DNA from: Promethearchaeota archaeon
Lineage (GTDB): Archaea; Asgardarchaeota; Lokiarchaeia; Sigyniarchaeales; SOKP01
Direction: 5' to 3'
Assembly (NCBI GenBank): GCA_019057865.1
Contig: JAHLWP010000002.1
Span: forward strand, 1 to 33,292
DNA: 33,292 nt
Part shown: positions 14,201 through 22,979 of the stretch, piece after piece
Position numbering within the stretch: position 1 is the first letter of the stretch
How the letters are laid out: each line of letters starts with the position of its first letter
The notes under the pieces: model-generated
Told to the model about the DNA's origin: nothing
Databases searched by the model: none
Seen by the model: the letters and a program-made list of their open reading frames with translations, nothing else
Position numbers and translations under genes: made by a program

Positions 14201-16588
14201 ATGACTCGTGTCGTAATTATTGGGGGTGTTGCTGGAGGAGCTTCTGCTGCTGCACGATTAAGGCGTTTAAGAGAAGAATTTAAAATCATAATGTTGGATA
14301 GGGGACCTTATGTATCATTTGCAAATTGTGGTTTACCATATTATGTTGGAAATATCATAAAAGACAGAGAGTCTTTAGAATTGGTTACACCAGAGAGGTT
14401 CCTAGAAAGGTTCAATATTGACGTCAGAGTTAATAATGAAGTAACTTCAATAGATAAAGATAAAAAAAGAGTTCAAGTCAGAGATTTAAAAGATTTAAAA
14501 GATTATTCTTTGGAATATGATTATTTGATCCTGGCAACTGGCTCGACTCCTATTGTGCCATCTTTTGAGGGTCTTGATAATGTACCATATTTTACAGTTT
14601 GGACCATCCCGGATGCTGTAAAAATAAAAGATTATGTTGAGAAATATCATATAAAAAATGCTGTTATCGTTGGTGGCGGTTTTATTGGATTAGAGATGGC
14701 AGAAAACTTAGTTGAGAAAGGCGTTAAAGTAAAAATAGTGGAAATGCTAGATCAAGTAATGCCACCTATAGATAAGGAAATAGCGCAATTTATTCATCAA
14801 GAATTAATATTAAATGGAGTTTGTCTCTTTTTAGAAGATCCTGTAGATTCCTTTGGAAGAACTGAAGCTGAAAAACCTTTTGTTAAAACCAAAAGTGGTC
14901 GTATTATCGAAACAGATCTCATAATTTTATCAATAGGTATTAGACCAGAAAGTAAGTTGGCTAAAGAAGCAGATTTAGAATTAACAGAGAGAGGTTACAT
15001 GAAGGTTAACCGTGGTATGCTAACATCTGATCCCAGTATTTATGCTGTTGGAGATGCTATTCAAGTCCAGCATTATCAAACGAATCAACCAATATCTATA
15101 GCTTTAGCAGGTCCAGCAAATAAACAAGGGAGAATTGCGGCAGAAAATGTTGCTGGAAGGAGCTTAGAGTATAAAGGAATTTTGGGAGCATCAGTAGTTA
15201 AAATTTTTGATATCACCGTTGCTTCTACAGGATTAACAGAAAAACAACTAAAAAGTACAGCTATTAAATATGAAAAAATATATATTCATCCGAACAATCA
15301 TGCTGGTTACTATCCAGGTGCTATACCAATAACGATTAAATTAATTTTCGAGGTACCGAGTGGTAAAGTCCTTGGAGCTCAAGCTGTTGGAGGTCCAGGT
15401 ACAGATAAAAGAATTGATGTCATCTCCACTGTAATTAAGTTTGGTGGGACAGTTTTTGACTTGGAAGAATTAGAATTAACTTATGCTCCTCCGTATGGTT
15501 CTGCAAAAGATCCAGTAAATATGGCTGGATTCGTTGCTGCAAATTATCTTAGAGAGGACATGCCTATTTGGCATTGGCATGATATTGATGAAGTTAAAAC
15601 TAATGGAGGAATTTTATTAGATGTTAGAACAAAAGAAGAATATGCAGCTAGGACCATCGAGGGCTCAATGAACATACCAATTGAAGAATTAAGAATACGA
15701 TTAGGTGAAATCCCTAATAATGGGCCGATCTACGTCTATTGCGAAGTAGGATATAGAAGTTATTTAGCTACTAGGATTCTTTTACAAAGTGGATTTAAAG
15801 AAGTTTATGAATTAACCGGAGGATTTAAAATTTTTGAAATGGCAAATGCTACTACAGAAGAAATAATGGCCGCATGTGGAGGATCTGAAAACGTTATCGA
15901 AGAATTTGTACATGAAAAAGCTACTGAAACAAAAAATTATGTAGAGGTTGATGCTTGTGGATTATCCTGTCCAGGACCTCTCAATGCATTAATCAAATCA
16001 CTTGATACATTACCTGAAAATAAAAAATTAAAAATCTATGCTACTGACCCTGGATTTAAATCTAGTGTTGAGGCCTATTCTAAATTAAATGAAGGTGTAA
16101 AATTATTACATCTTGGAAAAGAAGAAGGGAAGTTGGTAGCTACTTTAGAAAAAGTTCAACCCACTATAGAAGTTGCACCTACTGTTAGAAAGAAAACTAG
16201 AAAAGAATTAAGACGTCCTGATGCACCTCCAATTTCAGATATTATTGTTGATGAATTATATCAACGCCTTGATACTGAGGATGAACCACCACTCTTAATT
16301 GATGTTCGAACTCGCCAGGAATATTATGGTTCAGGGGGTCACATAAAGAATTCCAAATTAATTCCCTTAGGAGAATTATTAGATAATACAGATGTCATAA
16401 AAGATTATAAGAATGAAGAAATGGTTGTAATTTGTCATTCCGGTTCACGCTCTATGATGGCAGCACAAATATTAGCACAAGCAGGATTCAAAGATGTTAG
16501 AAATCTCTTAGGGGGAATAATGACATGGCACCGAAAAGGTTATCCCGTAAAACTAGAAGAAGAAAGAATGGTAGGAACCTTTTATTAA
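14201..16588 (+). CDS. CoA-disulfide-reductase-like flavoprotein with rhodanese, TusA and second rhodanese domains
   Basis: 795 residues in four parts. Residues 1-450 are a CoADR/NADH-oxidase-type FAD/NAD(P) enzyme: IIGGVAGGASAAARL for FAD, SFANCGLPYYVG with active Cys43 at the family's usual position, IVGGGFIGLEMAENL for NAD, and YAVGDA. Residues 465-550 are a rhodanese with VYCEVGYRS (Cys514). Residues 580-655 are a TusA domain, CGLSCPGPLN (Cys586, Cys590). Residues 680-785 are a second rhodanese with VICHSGSRS (Cys745). All catalytic cysteines are kept. CoADR-rhodanese proteins reduce CoA disulfide, polysulfide or CoA persulfide with NAD(P)H; TusA and the extra rhodanese add sulfane-sulfur carrier sites. 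It lies 226 bp after the Fe-S assembly genes and may supply or drain their sulfur. Confidence 0.93.
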   Translation: MTRVVIIGGVAGGASAAARLRRLREEFKIIMLDRGPYVSFANCGLPYYVGNIIKDRESLELVTPERFLERFNIDVRVNNEVTSIDKDKKRVQVRDLKDLKDYSLEYDYLILATGSTPIVPSFEGLDNVPYFTVWTIPDAVKIKDYVEKYHIKNAVIVGGGFIGLEMAENLVEKGVKVKIVEMLDQVMPPIDKEIAQFIHQELILNGVCLFLEDPVDSFGRTEAEKPFVKTKSGRIIETDLIILSIGIRPESKLAKEADLELTERGYMKVNRGMLTSDPSIYAVGDAIQVQHYQTNQPISIALAGPANKQGRIAAENVAGRSLEYKGILGASVVKIFDITVASTGLTEKQLKSTAIKYEKIYIHPNNHAGYYPGAIPITIKLIFEVPSGKVLGAQAVGGPGTDKRIDVISTVIKFGGTVFDLEELELTYAPPYGSAKDPVNMAGFVAANYLREDMPIWHWHDIDEVKTNGGILLDVRTKEEYAARTIEGSMNIPIEELRIRLGEIPNNGPIYVYCEVGYRSYLATRILLQSGFKEVYELTGGFKIFEMANATTEEIMAACGGSENVIEEFVHEKATETKNYVEVDACGLSCPGPLNALIKSLDTLPENKKLKIYATDPGFKSSVEAYSKLNEGVKLLHLGKEEGKLVATLEKVQPTIEVAPTVRKKTRKELRRPDAPPISDIIVDELYQRLDTEDEPPLLIDVRTRQEYYGSGGHIKNSKLIPLGELLDNTDVIKDYKNEEMVVICHSGSRSMMAAQILAQAGFKDVRNLLGGIMTWHRKGYPVKLEEERMVGTFY

Positions 16589-16602
16589 TCAAAACTTATC
16601 GA

Positions 16603-16609
16603 TTTTTTT
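16603..16609 (+). terminator. Oligo-T stop after the CoADR-like gene
   Basis: A T7 run 14 nt past the stop codon. Weak on its own in AT-rich DNA, but well placed: the next gene has its own leader with a strong SD. Confidence 0.35.
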
Positions 16610-16711
16610 ATTTAAAATAAGTGTAAAAGTTATAATTAGGGTAAAATAATTTAAATCAAAAATATTCATTTATTACGAAATTTCCAAATTACAATTAGGA
16701 GGTTAAAAATT

Positions 16712-17302
16712 ATGAAAGAAACTGCTAAAAAATTATATACCGCATATGTTGGAGAATCCCAAGCAAGAAATCGATATAATTATTTTTCTAAAATTGCGAA
16801 AAAAGAAGGAATGGTATTAGTATCTAAAATTTTTGACGAAACGTCAGATCAAGAGAAGGAACATGGTAGCTGGTTTTATAAAATGCTGCAACTGTTCAAA
16901 AAGGAAGAACCATTTGATGAAATGAAAGTACTCCCTGATGCAGAATTTCCAACAACCCATGGAACCACAATTGAAAATCTAAAATCTGCGATAGCAGGTG
17001 AAAACATGGAATGGCAAACATTATACCCTGATATAGTTGAAACTGCTGAAAAAGAGGGGTATCCTGACATTGCCAAAAGAGTACGTGCAATTATGAAGGC
17101 AGAAAAACATCACTCTGAGAGATATGGGAAACTTCTTAAGTTGGTTGGTGATGATTCTTTCTTCAAACGTGGCAAAAAAGTTGTCTGGGTTTGTATGGAA
17201 TGCGGTTATGAAGTAGAAATGGATGAATTACCAGAAAATTTCGTATGTCCATCTTGTGATCATCCTAGAGCATACTATAGAAAGAAATGTGAGGATTTCT
17301 AA
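16712..17302 (+). CDS. Rubrerythrin
   Basis: 196 residues. The four-helix diiron domain (about 1-145) shows AYVGESQARNRYNYFSK with the first Glu, DETSDQEKEH with the ExxH pair, GENMEWQ and MKAEKHHSERY. A C-terminal rubredoxin domain follows, VCMECGY ... FVCPSCDH, with two CxxC pairs. Rubrerythrin reduces hydrogen peroxide to water with electrons from rubredoxin and protects anaerobes. The strong SD AGGAGGT (16697-16703) 8 nt before the ATG fixes the start. Desulfoferrodoxin follows on the same strand, so superoxide and peroxide removal are coupled; the rubredoxins encoded at 22.9-24.9 kb are probable electron donors. Confidence 0.96.
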   Translation: MKETAKKLYTAYVGESQARNRYNYFSKIAKKEGMVLVSKIFDETSDQEKEHGSWFYKMLQLFKKEEPFDEMKVLPDAEFPTTHGTTIENLKSAIAGENMEWQTLYPDIVETAEKEGYPDIAKRVRAIMKAEKHHSERYGKLLKLVGDDSFFKRGKKVVWVCMECGYEVEMDELPENFVCPSCDHPRAYYRKKCEDF

Positions 17303-17393
17303 AAAAACTACTATATTTTTAATTTAAAATCAAAATGATTAAATATTAAATTAAATGAAATAAAAACAACAATATTTTCTAAGTGAGGGTATT

Positions 17394-17783
17394 ATGAAAC
17401 GAAAAGATATATATAAATGTGAAATTTGTGGAAAAGTAATTGAAATTCTTAATCCAGCAGCACCCGAAACAATCTGTTGCGGTAAATCTATGAAATTAAT
17501 GGAAGCAAATTGGAAAGAATGGAAGCTAGAGAAACATGTTCCAAAGATCACAATTGAGGGCAATAAAGTAACTGTTGATGTTGGTATCTCAATGGGAACG
17601 CCTCATCCAATGACAATGGAACATTGGATTATGTGGGTTGAGATAATGTGCAAAGATGGTTGCTACGAAAGGAGATTTTTAAATCCTGGAGATGAGCCTA
17701 AAGCAACTTTTACTGTTGCAAATCCAGAGGGTCTCATAGCTCGGGAGTATTGCAATCTCCATGGATTATGGATATCCGAGTAA
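17394..17783 (+). CDS. dfx: Desulfoferrodoxin (superoxide reductase, two-iron type)
   Basis: 129 residues. The N-terminal desulforedoxin-type Fe(Cys)4 site uses Cys9, Cys12, Cys28 and Cys29 (YKCEICGK ... ICCG). The catalytic SOR centre keeps His48 in EKHVP, His71 in PHPM, His77 in EHWI, and Cys120/His123 in CNLHG. The Glu-Lys pair next to His48, which assists substrate attraction in the family, is present. It reduces superoxide to hydrogen peroxide using rubredoxin electrons, without releasing O2. The product is the substrate of the rubrerythrin encoded just upstream. A T9 run follows the stop. Confidence 0.96.
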   Translation: MKRKDIYKCEICGKVIEILNPAAPETICCGKSMKLMEANWKEWKLEKHVPKITIEGNKVTVDVGISMGTPHPMTMEHWIMWVEIMCKDGCYERRFLNPGDEPKATFTVANPEGLIAREYCNLHGLWISE

Positions 17784-17806
17784 TCATTCTAATAAATTAA
17801 CCTTTC

Positions 17807-17815
17807 TTTTTTTTT
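17807..17815 (+). terminator. T9 run after desulfoferrodoxin
   Basis: Nine T residues 24 nt past the stop codon, preceded by CCTTTC, a good archaeal oligo-T terminator. A TATA-like TTATAAATATTT (17855-17866) for the next gene follows, in line with a transcript boundary here. Confidence 0.6.
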
Positions 17816-17897
17816 ATTATTTAAAAATTTAAAGTCTAGTTTTAATTCAGACACTTATAAATATTTAATGAACTGAACTTATTTAGAAATACTATTT

Positions 17898-19253
17898 ATG
17901 TTAATTTATTTACAAATTTTTGTTATATGTTGTTTTATTGTCGTTATTATTGCCCTATTTCGTGAGAAAACAGATTTTTTAACATATAGCATCGCAGCTA
18001 TGCTTGCAGCAGCCACAGCAACATTTCTTTTTTCACCAGAATCCTTCTCTATTGATGAATTTATTCTAGCAATAGATTGGCCCGTTATTTTCTTCTTAAT
18101 TTCTTTATTTACGATAGTTGTTATTTTAGAGGAACAGTTAATTTTTCAAGAAATAGCTTTAAGAATTACTAGAAAATTTAGTACAAATACTCGAAAGTTT
18201 TTTTGGGTAATTTGCTTAATTTCAACCTTGAGTGCTGCGTTTATTGAAGATATTTCAGTAGCTATTATTTTCATTCCCATGATTATTAGTACAAGCGAAA
18301 AGATGAGAATTAATCCTACTCCAATACTTCTAGGAATGACTATTTGTATTAATCTTGCCTCAACTCTAACTCCATTTGGGTCTGCGGAGAATATATTAAT
18401 AGCAAACAAGTTTATGCTTTCAACCAGCTGGTTTTTTACAAATTTAGCAGTATATTTTATTATTGGTACATTGCTGACTTTATTTCTTTTAGATTATTTT
18501 ATTCTTAGAAAACATTTAAAAGATATTTGGGTTCCACATTGTGAAGAATATGAAGAACCATTAGAAAGTGAACACTTAGAAGAACATGAGTTAATAATCT
18601 TGGAAGAGTCTATTAATCCTAAGATATTTTATCGTAATTTAAGTACTTTATTCATTTTTTTCATATTATTAATTTTCATTCCAGACATTTTATTTGTAGG
18701 GCTTTTAGGAATGCTATTATTTGTATTTATTAATCCTCGTAGGGGAGAAGCTGGCAGAAAGAAACCAGACATTTCTTATTACTTTACTAAAGTAGATTTT
18801 AAACTGCCTTTCTTTTTTATAAGTTTATTTGTTTTGGTGTTCTGTTTTGACAAAGTAGGGCTTATCGGTATTATTGAAGATTTTGTAGTAACAATTTCTC
18901 CAAATAATCTTTTCTTACTATGCATTTTCGTCTTAGTTATAACATCTATTCTTTCAGGATTTCTCGATAACCTTCCTGTTACAGTTCTTTTTATCCCAGT
19001 CATACAAGTTTTAATAGCTTCTGGTTTTTCATCAATTCCATTGTTAATAGCATTCATTTTAGGGATAAATTTAGGAGGGAACTTTTTACCCCAAGGCTCA
19101 GCAGCAGATATGATGACCCTCGAACTATCTACAAAATATTGCGTAGATGGGATGAATTATAAAAAACTGCTAAAGATTGGCGGTATTTTTGCCTTATTTC
19201 ATATAATTCTTGGTATTGGATATTTAGCATTAATTATTTTTATCTTCTTTTAA
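17898..19253 (+). CDS. ArsB/NhaD/SLC13-like ion transporter
   Basis: 451 residues, about eleven hydrophobic segments, typical of the ion-transporter (IT) superfamily. Two inverted half-motifs can be seen: FIEDISVAIIFIPMI and NLASTLTPFGSAENILIAN in the first half (about 118-180), then LSGFLDNLPVTVLFIPVI and NLGGNFLPQGSAADMM in the second (about 355-420). The halves are separated by an acidic cytosolic loop (about 215-240, EEYEEPLESEHLEEHE). The family includes Na+/H+ antiporters, arsenite exporters and dicarboxylate carriers. The N/T-P-x-G-S-A motifs favour ArsB or NhaD-like antiporters, but the substrate is not decidable. A TATA box lies about 35 bp upstream. The HAD gene follows after 24 bp. 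Confidence 0.85.
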   Translation: MLIYLQIFVICCFIVVIIALFREKTDFLTYSIAAMLAAATATFLFSPESFSIDEFILAIDWPVIFFLISLFTIVVILEEQLIFQEIALRITRKFSTNTRKFFWVICLISTLSAAFIEDISVAIIFIPMIISTSEKMRINPTPILLGMTICINLASTLTPFGSAENILIANKFMLSTSWFFTNLAVYFIIGTLLTLFLLDYFILRKHLKDIWVPHCEEYEEPLESEHLEEHELIILEESINPKIFYRNLSTLFIFFILLIFIPDILFVGLLGMLLFVFINPRRGEAGRKKPDISYYFTKVDFKLPFFFISLFVLVFCFDKVGLIGIIEDFVVTISPNNLFLLCIFVLVITSILSGFLDNLPVTVLFIPVIQVLIASGFSSIPLLIAFILGINLGGNFLPQGSAADMMTLELSTKYCVDGMNYKKLLKIGGIFALFHIILGIGYLALIIFIFF

Positions 19254-19277
19254 AAAATTGAGGTTATAGATTGCCAA

Positions 19278-19829
19278 ATGAGGAAAAATAAAGCGATTTT
19301 TTTAGATAGAGATGGTACAATAATTGAAGACAAAAATTATGCCTATAAAATTGAAGATTTAGAACTTTTACCAGGAGTAATAGATGGTTTGAAATTATTA
19401 CAGAAGGACTTCATTTTTTTCATAATAACAAATCAATCCGGGATTGGAAGAGGTTATTATACCGTGGAGGATTTTCATAAATTTAACAATCATCTAATTA
19501 AGGAATTAAAAGAATACAGCATTAAAATAGAAAAGACTTATTTTTGCCCACATTTAAAGGAAGATAATTGTGAGTGTAGAAAACCAAAAACAAAATTCAT
19601 TGATACAATAGTATCTGATTATAATATAGATATTAAAAATTCTTGGATGATTGGCGATCACCCTTCAGATGTTCTCTGTGGTATTAATGCAGGATGCAAA
19701 ACATTTTTTCTTTTAACGGGACACGGTCGAGAACACATTCAAGATTTAGAAATGAATGGAATTTCTCCAAATATCATAACAAACAATTTCTTGAAAGCAG
19801 CAAAAGAAATAATTAAAGAATTTAAATAA
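19278..19829 (+). CDS. GmhB/HisB-N-like HAD phosphatase
   Basis: 183 residues, the usual GmhB length. Motif I FLDRDGTIIED (Asp10, Asp12), then LLPGVIDGLKLL, motif II TNQSGIGRGYYT, a zinc loop CPHLKEDNCECRKPK (Cys, His, Cys, Cys), and motif IV MIGDHPSDV. The zinc loop and GRGYYT sequence are characteristic of D-glycero-D-manno-heptose-1,7-bisphosphate phosphatases and the HisB phosphatase domain. In archaea such proteins may act on nucleotide-sugar precursors; no other sugar-pathway genes are nearby. Start 24 bp after the transporter gene indicates one operon. Confidence 0.88.
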   Translation: MRKNKAIFLDRDGTIIEDKNYAYKIEDLELLPGVIDGLKLLQKDFIFFIITNQSGIGRGYYTVEDFHKFNNHLIKELKEYSIKIEKTYFCPHLKEDNCECRKPKTKFIDTIVSDYNIDIKNSWMIGDHPSDVLCGINAGCKTFFLLTGHGREHIQDLEMNGISPNIITNNFLKAAKEIIKEFK

Positions 19830-19945
19830 CTATTTCAAATTAAAAAAAAAAGTATCTTAATTTTATTAAGAGATTAGTATAAAAGGGTAAATTATTATTA
19901 AACTATTTAAAAAAGAATAAAATAATTTTGGTATAAGAGTACTTT

Positions 19946-20416
19946 ATGCTTATTAAAAAATTAAATAATGCTACTTTATGGTATAAAATCCAGAAATTGA
20001 GAGAAATTATTAAGTCAATGGACAATTTTAAAGAAAGAAAATGTTGGAGTTGCAGCAAAGAATTAAATATTTATGATTTTTTAAGCGACAATGTTGATCT
20101 TACTTTAGAGTATTTATTAAAACTATGGCAAACAGATTTAGTTGAATTTCACTGTTGTGAATGTTTTAAAAATCTTAAGATCCAAGAATTAGAAAGGTTT
20201 AATTCCCATATAAGCATAAGAAACTGTTCATTTTGTAATAAACCATTAAATATTTATGAGTATAGTAAATATTATAATTATTTAAAAATAGGAGAATTAA
20301 AGTCTATTTGGTTCGACGAAAATCATAAGATTTTTTGCAATAAAATATGCTTAAGAAGATTCTATAAAATAAAGGGTATTTCTCCAACAAGATTAAAAAA
20401 AAATAGTAAAAATTAA
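19946..20416 (+). CDS. Duplicated zinc-binding protein, function unknown
   Basis: 156 residues, not a family I recognise. Two halves repeat the same design. The first has CWSCSKELNIYDF (Cys33, Cys36) and then CCECF (Cys70/71, Cys73). The second has CSFCNKPLNIYEY (Cys94, Cys97) and then CNKICLRRFY (Cys131, Cys135). The spacing of about 35 residues between Cys pairs and the end of a helix after the second pair suggest two treble-clef-like zinc domains, perhaps nucleic-acid or protein binding. It is Lys-rich, with no membrane segment. It is convergent with the acyl-CoA dehydrogenase gene, only 18 bp away. The composition matches its neighbours, so it looks like a genuine gene. Confidence 0.65.
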   Translation: MLIKKLNNATLWYKIQKLREIIKSMDNFKERKCWSCSKELNIYDFLSDNVDLTLEYLLKLWQTDLVEFHCCECFKNLKIQELERFNSHISIRNCSFCNKPLNIYEYSKYYNYLKIGELKSIWFDENHKIFCNKICLRRFYKIKGISPTRLKKNSKN

Positions 20417-20434
20417 ATGATTTATTATATAAAT

Positions 20435-21613
20435 TTACCCTCTATTTTTTCCCAGATAAGGCATTGCGTGTTCGTATCTTTTCATGACAAATCTAGAGAT
20501 AACAATCCTCTGTATTTCTGATGTTCCTTCATAGATTTGGTATAATTTTGCATCTCTAAATAATTTCTCAACTGGGTATGTTCTAAGATACCCATATCCA
20601 CCAAAAATTTGTATAGCTTCAGTAGTTACATTCATAGCAACATCAGAAGCAAAAGCTTTTGCAATTGAAGAACTCAAATTATTGTCTATCTCTTGATCAG
20701 CCTCCCATGCCGCCTTGTAAGTCAATAATCGTGCAGCTTCAATATCTTTATACATATTGGCGATTTTTTCTTGAATTACTTGATAATTTCCAATTGGACG
20801 ACCAAAAGCTTCTCTTTTATGTGCATAATCGATAGAATATTCCATTGCTGAACGAGCACATCCAATAGCAAATGCTCCTATCGCCGGACGAGTATGAGCG
20901 AAGGTTTGCATAGCTAAAACAAAACCTCTTCCAGGTTTAGCAAGTATATTTTCTTTTGGAATTCTAACATCTTTTAAACCTACTGAGACAGTATTTGATG
21001 ATCTTTGACCAAGTTTAGGAATTTGTTTCCCTAATTTTACTCCTTCACTTTTTGAATCTACAATAAAGGCAGCAATACCCTTATGTTTCTTTTCTGGATC
21101 GATTGTTGCAAATATAGTAATATAATCAGCATATCCTCCATTTGTTATCCAAAATTTATTTCCATTTAAAATATATCCATCTCCATCTTTTTCGGCATGA
21201 CATTTCATACTAGCAACATCAGAACCCATTGTTGGTTCAGAAGTGGCAAAAGCTATCAATTTAAATTCATTTACTATTTCTGTTAAAATTCTTTGTTTTT
21301 GTTCTTCATTTCCTCCAATAACAATCGGCTCTGCTCCAAGATTATTATCAAAAATAGAAGTTGCAATACCAGGGCAAGCAGAAGATATTTCTTCTACAAC
21401 AATACAAGCATCTAATAATCCATAATCAGGTCCACCGTACTCTTTAGGGATCCCTAAATTTAATAGTCTCTCTTCCCACGCCTTTTTGATGACATCTAAT
21501 GGGAATTCTTCTGACTCATCATATTTTCGCGCAATTGGTAATACCTCTCTTATAGCGAATTCTCTTGCTTTTTTCTGTAAAGCTTTTTGTTCTTCAGTTA
21601 AAACGAAATCCAT
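20435..21613 (-). CDS. Acyl-CoA dehydrogenase
   Basis: 392 residues, normal length. An N-terminal helical domain (LTEEQKALQKKAREFA), the FAD/substrate beta-domain with FATSEPTMGSD and FWITNGGYADY, and the C-terminal domain with AFGRPIGNYQVIQ, then IFGGYGYLR and YEGTSEIQR, which carries the catalytic Glu. It oxidises an acyl-CoA to the 2-enoyl-CoA with FAD. The chain length is not readable. No ETF genes are in the window. It lies 15 bp downstream of the flavodiiron gene, so it should be in the same transcript, which is unusual and suggests electron input or output shared with the oxygen-reducing chain. That link is inference. Confidence 0.95.
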   Translation of the reverse strand: MDFVLTEEQKALQKKAREFAIREVLPIARKYDESEEFPLDVIKKAWEERLLNLGIPKEYGGPDYGLLDACIVVEEISSACPGIATSIFDNNLGAEPIVIGGNEEQKQRILTEIVNEFKLIAFATSEPTMGSDVASMKCHAEKDGDGYILNGNKFWITNGGYADYITIFATIDPEKKHKGIAAFIVDSKSEGVKLGKQIPKLGQRSSNTVSVGLKDVRIPKENILAKPGRGFVLAMQTFAHTRPAIGAFAIGCARSAMEYSIDYAHKREAFGRPIGNYQVIQEKIANMYKDIEAARLLTYKAAWEADQEIDNNLSSSIAKAFASDVAMNVTTEAIQIFGGYGYLRTYPVEKLFRDAKLYQIYEGTSEIQRIVISRFVMKRYEHAMPYLGKNRG

Positions 21614-21628
21614 ATTTTCAACCTCTTA

Positions 21629-22816
21629 TTAACCCATCTTTTCAATTAATTTATCTACAATTTCTTTGAAATCCAAATCCTCTGGTTTTGGGACAAATTT
21701 GATTTCAATTTTTTCATCCAAAACATCTATTTTTGCTGCCTTCATTTGTTCTATTATTTCTTTTACAGCACCACCACCCCATCCGAAAGAACCAAAAGCT
21801 AATCCAACTTTATTCATAGGTTTCAAACCCTTTTGATAGCATAAATATTCTGCTACAGCGGGATAAAGTCCATTGTTTAGAGTAGGGCTTCCTATTAATA
21901 TTGCTTTTGCCTTCATTGCCTCAGTAATAACATCAGAGTAATCTGCGTGGGTTAACCTGAATCTTTTGACTGGAATGCCTCTATGGCGAATTTCTTTTGT
22001 CAAAGCTTTAGCTATTTTTGCTGTACTCTCCCACATTGTATCATATACTATTAAAACCCTTTTTTCTTCAATTTCTCCTGCTGACCATTTTCTATACTTC
22101 TCCAATATCTCTGGAATATATTTTCTCCAACAAACTCCATGAGAAGTACATATAAGATCAATAGGTAATGCTCCAACTACAGGTAAAGTTTTTGCTATAA
22201 GTCCGGATAAGTGAAGCAAAATATTTGCATAATATTTTTCTGCTTCTTCCATAATTTCACATAGATCATTCTCATCATCCCAACGCATAGTGGTTGCAAT
22301 ATGTTGTCCAAAAGCATCATTAGAAAACAGAACATTTTTCCCATTATTATCTGTCATAAATGATACCATAGAATCTGGCCAATGTATCATAGGTATTGGT
22401 ACGAAAGTAAATTTTTTGCCATTCCCGATTTCTAAAGTATCTCCATCCTTAACTGCTCGAATTTTATCAAGTACCTCAGCATCTACTTCTTGATGAAAGT
22501 GGCTCTTTAAAACATCAACTCCTCTAACTGAAGCAATTATTTCTGCGTTAGGTAGATATTTTATAATTAGTGGAAAAGATCCTGAATGGTCCATTTCAAT
22601 ATGATTCATAATTAAATAATCAATTTCTGCTGGATCACATATATCTTTTATTTTATCTAAAAAATATTCGAAATATGGACGTTTCACAGTGTCTATTAAT
22701 ACTGTTTTTTCCCCTTTTACTAAATACGCATTATATGAGGAGCCCCTATGTGTACTATATCCGTGAAAGTTCCTTACTTCCCAATCTACATAACCAACAT
22801 AATAGATATCTTTCAT
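21629..22816 (-). CDS. fprA: FprA-type flavodiiron protein (oxygen/NO reductase)
   Basis: 395 residues, class A flavodiiron length. The metallo-beta-lactamase diiron domain shows NHIEMDHSGS (His72, Glu74, Asp76), IHWPDSM (His145), FSNDAFG (Asp167) and CTSHGVCW (His226), the complete ligand set. The flavodoxin domain begins near residue 252 with VLIVYDTMWESTAKIAKAL for FMN and ends with the GSFGWGGGAVKEI loop. The protein reduces O2 to water (or NO to N2O) with electrons from rubredoxin. It lies in line with two rubredoxin genes and NADH:rubredoxin reductase, and the acyl-CoA dehydrogenase gene follows 15 bp later. The 163-bp upstream gap holds a TATA-like ATATATTAAATA. Confidence 0.96.
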   Translation of the reverse strand: MKDIYYVGYVDWEVRNFHGYSTHRGSSYNAYLVKGEKTVLIDTVKRPYFEYFLDKIKDICDPAEIDYLIMNHIEMDHSGSFPLIIKYLPNAEIIASVRGVDVLKSHFHQEVDAEVLDKIRAVKDGDTLEIGNGKKFTFVPIPMIHWPDSMVSFMTDNNGKNVLFSNDAFGQHIATTMRWDDENDLCEIMEEAEKYYANILLHLSGLIAKTLPVVGALPIDLICTSHGVCWRKYIPEILEKYRKWSAGEIEEKRVLIVYDTMWESTAKIAKALTKEIRHRGIPVKRFRLTHADYSDVITEAMKAKAILIGSPTLNNGLYPAVAEYLCYQKGLKPMNKVGLAFGSFGWGGGAVKEIIEQMKAAKIDVLDEKIEIKFVPKPEDLDFKEIVDKLIEKMG

Positions 22817-22979
22817 TAATTCTAAATGTGTAATTTTTCTTTCACCTTCATTATTTTAGGATTTAATTGATATTTAATATATTTTAAATCAAGTTAAAAA
22901 GTTATTTTCTATCAATTATAAAATTTTTCAGAAAATAAGCATTAAAAAAAAAATGTAATTATATAAGAAATGTTAAAAT

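Noticed and set aside
16876..17090. Minus-strand open frames within rubrerythrin
   Set aside because: Both overlap the fully conserved diiron helices on the plus strand and show no domain.
17898..19253. Calling the transporter an arsenite exporter (ArsB)
   Set aside because: The IT-superfamily motifs are shared by ArsB, NhaD and SLC13 proteins, and no ars genes are nearby; the substrate was left open.
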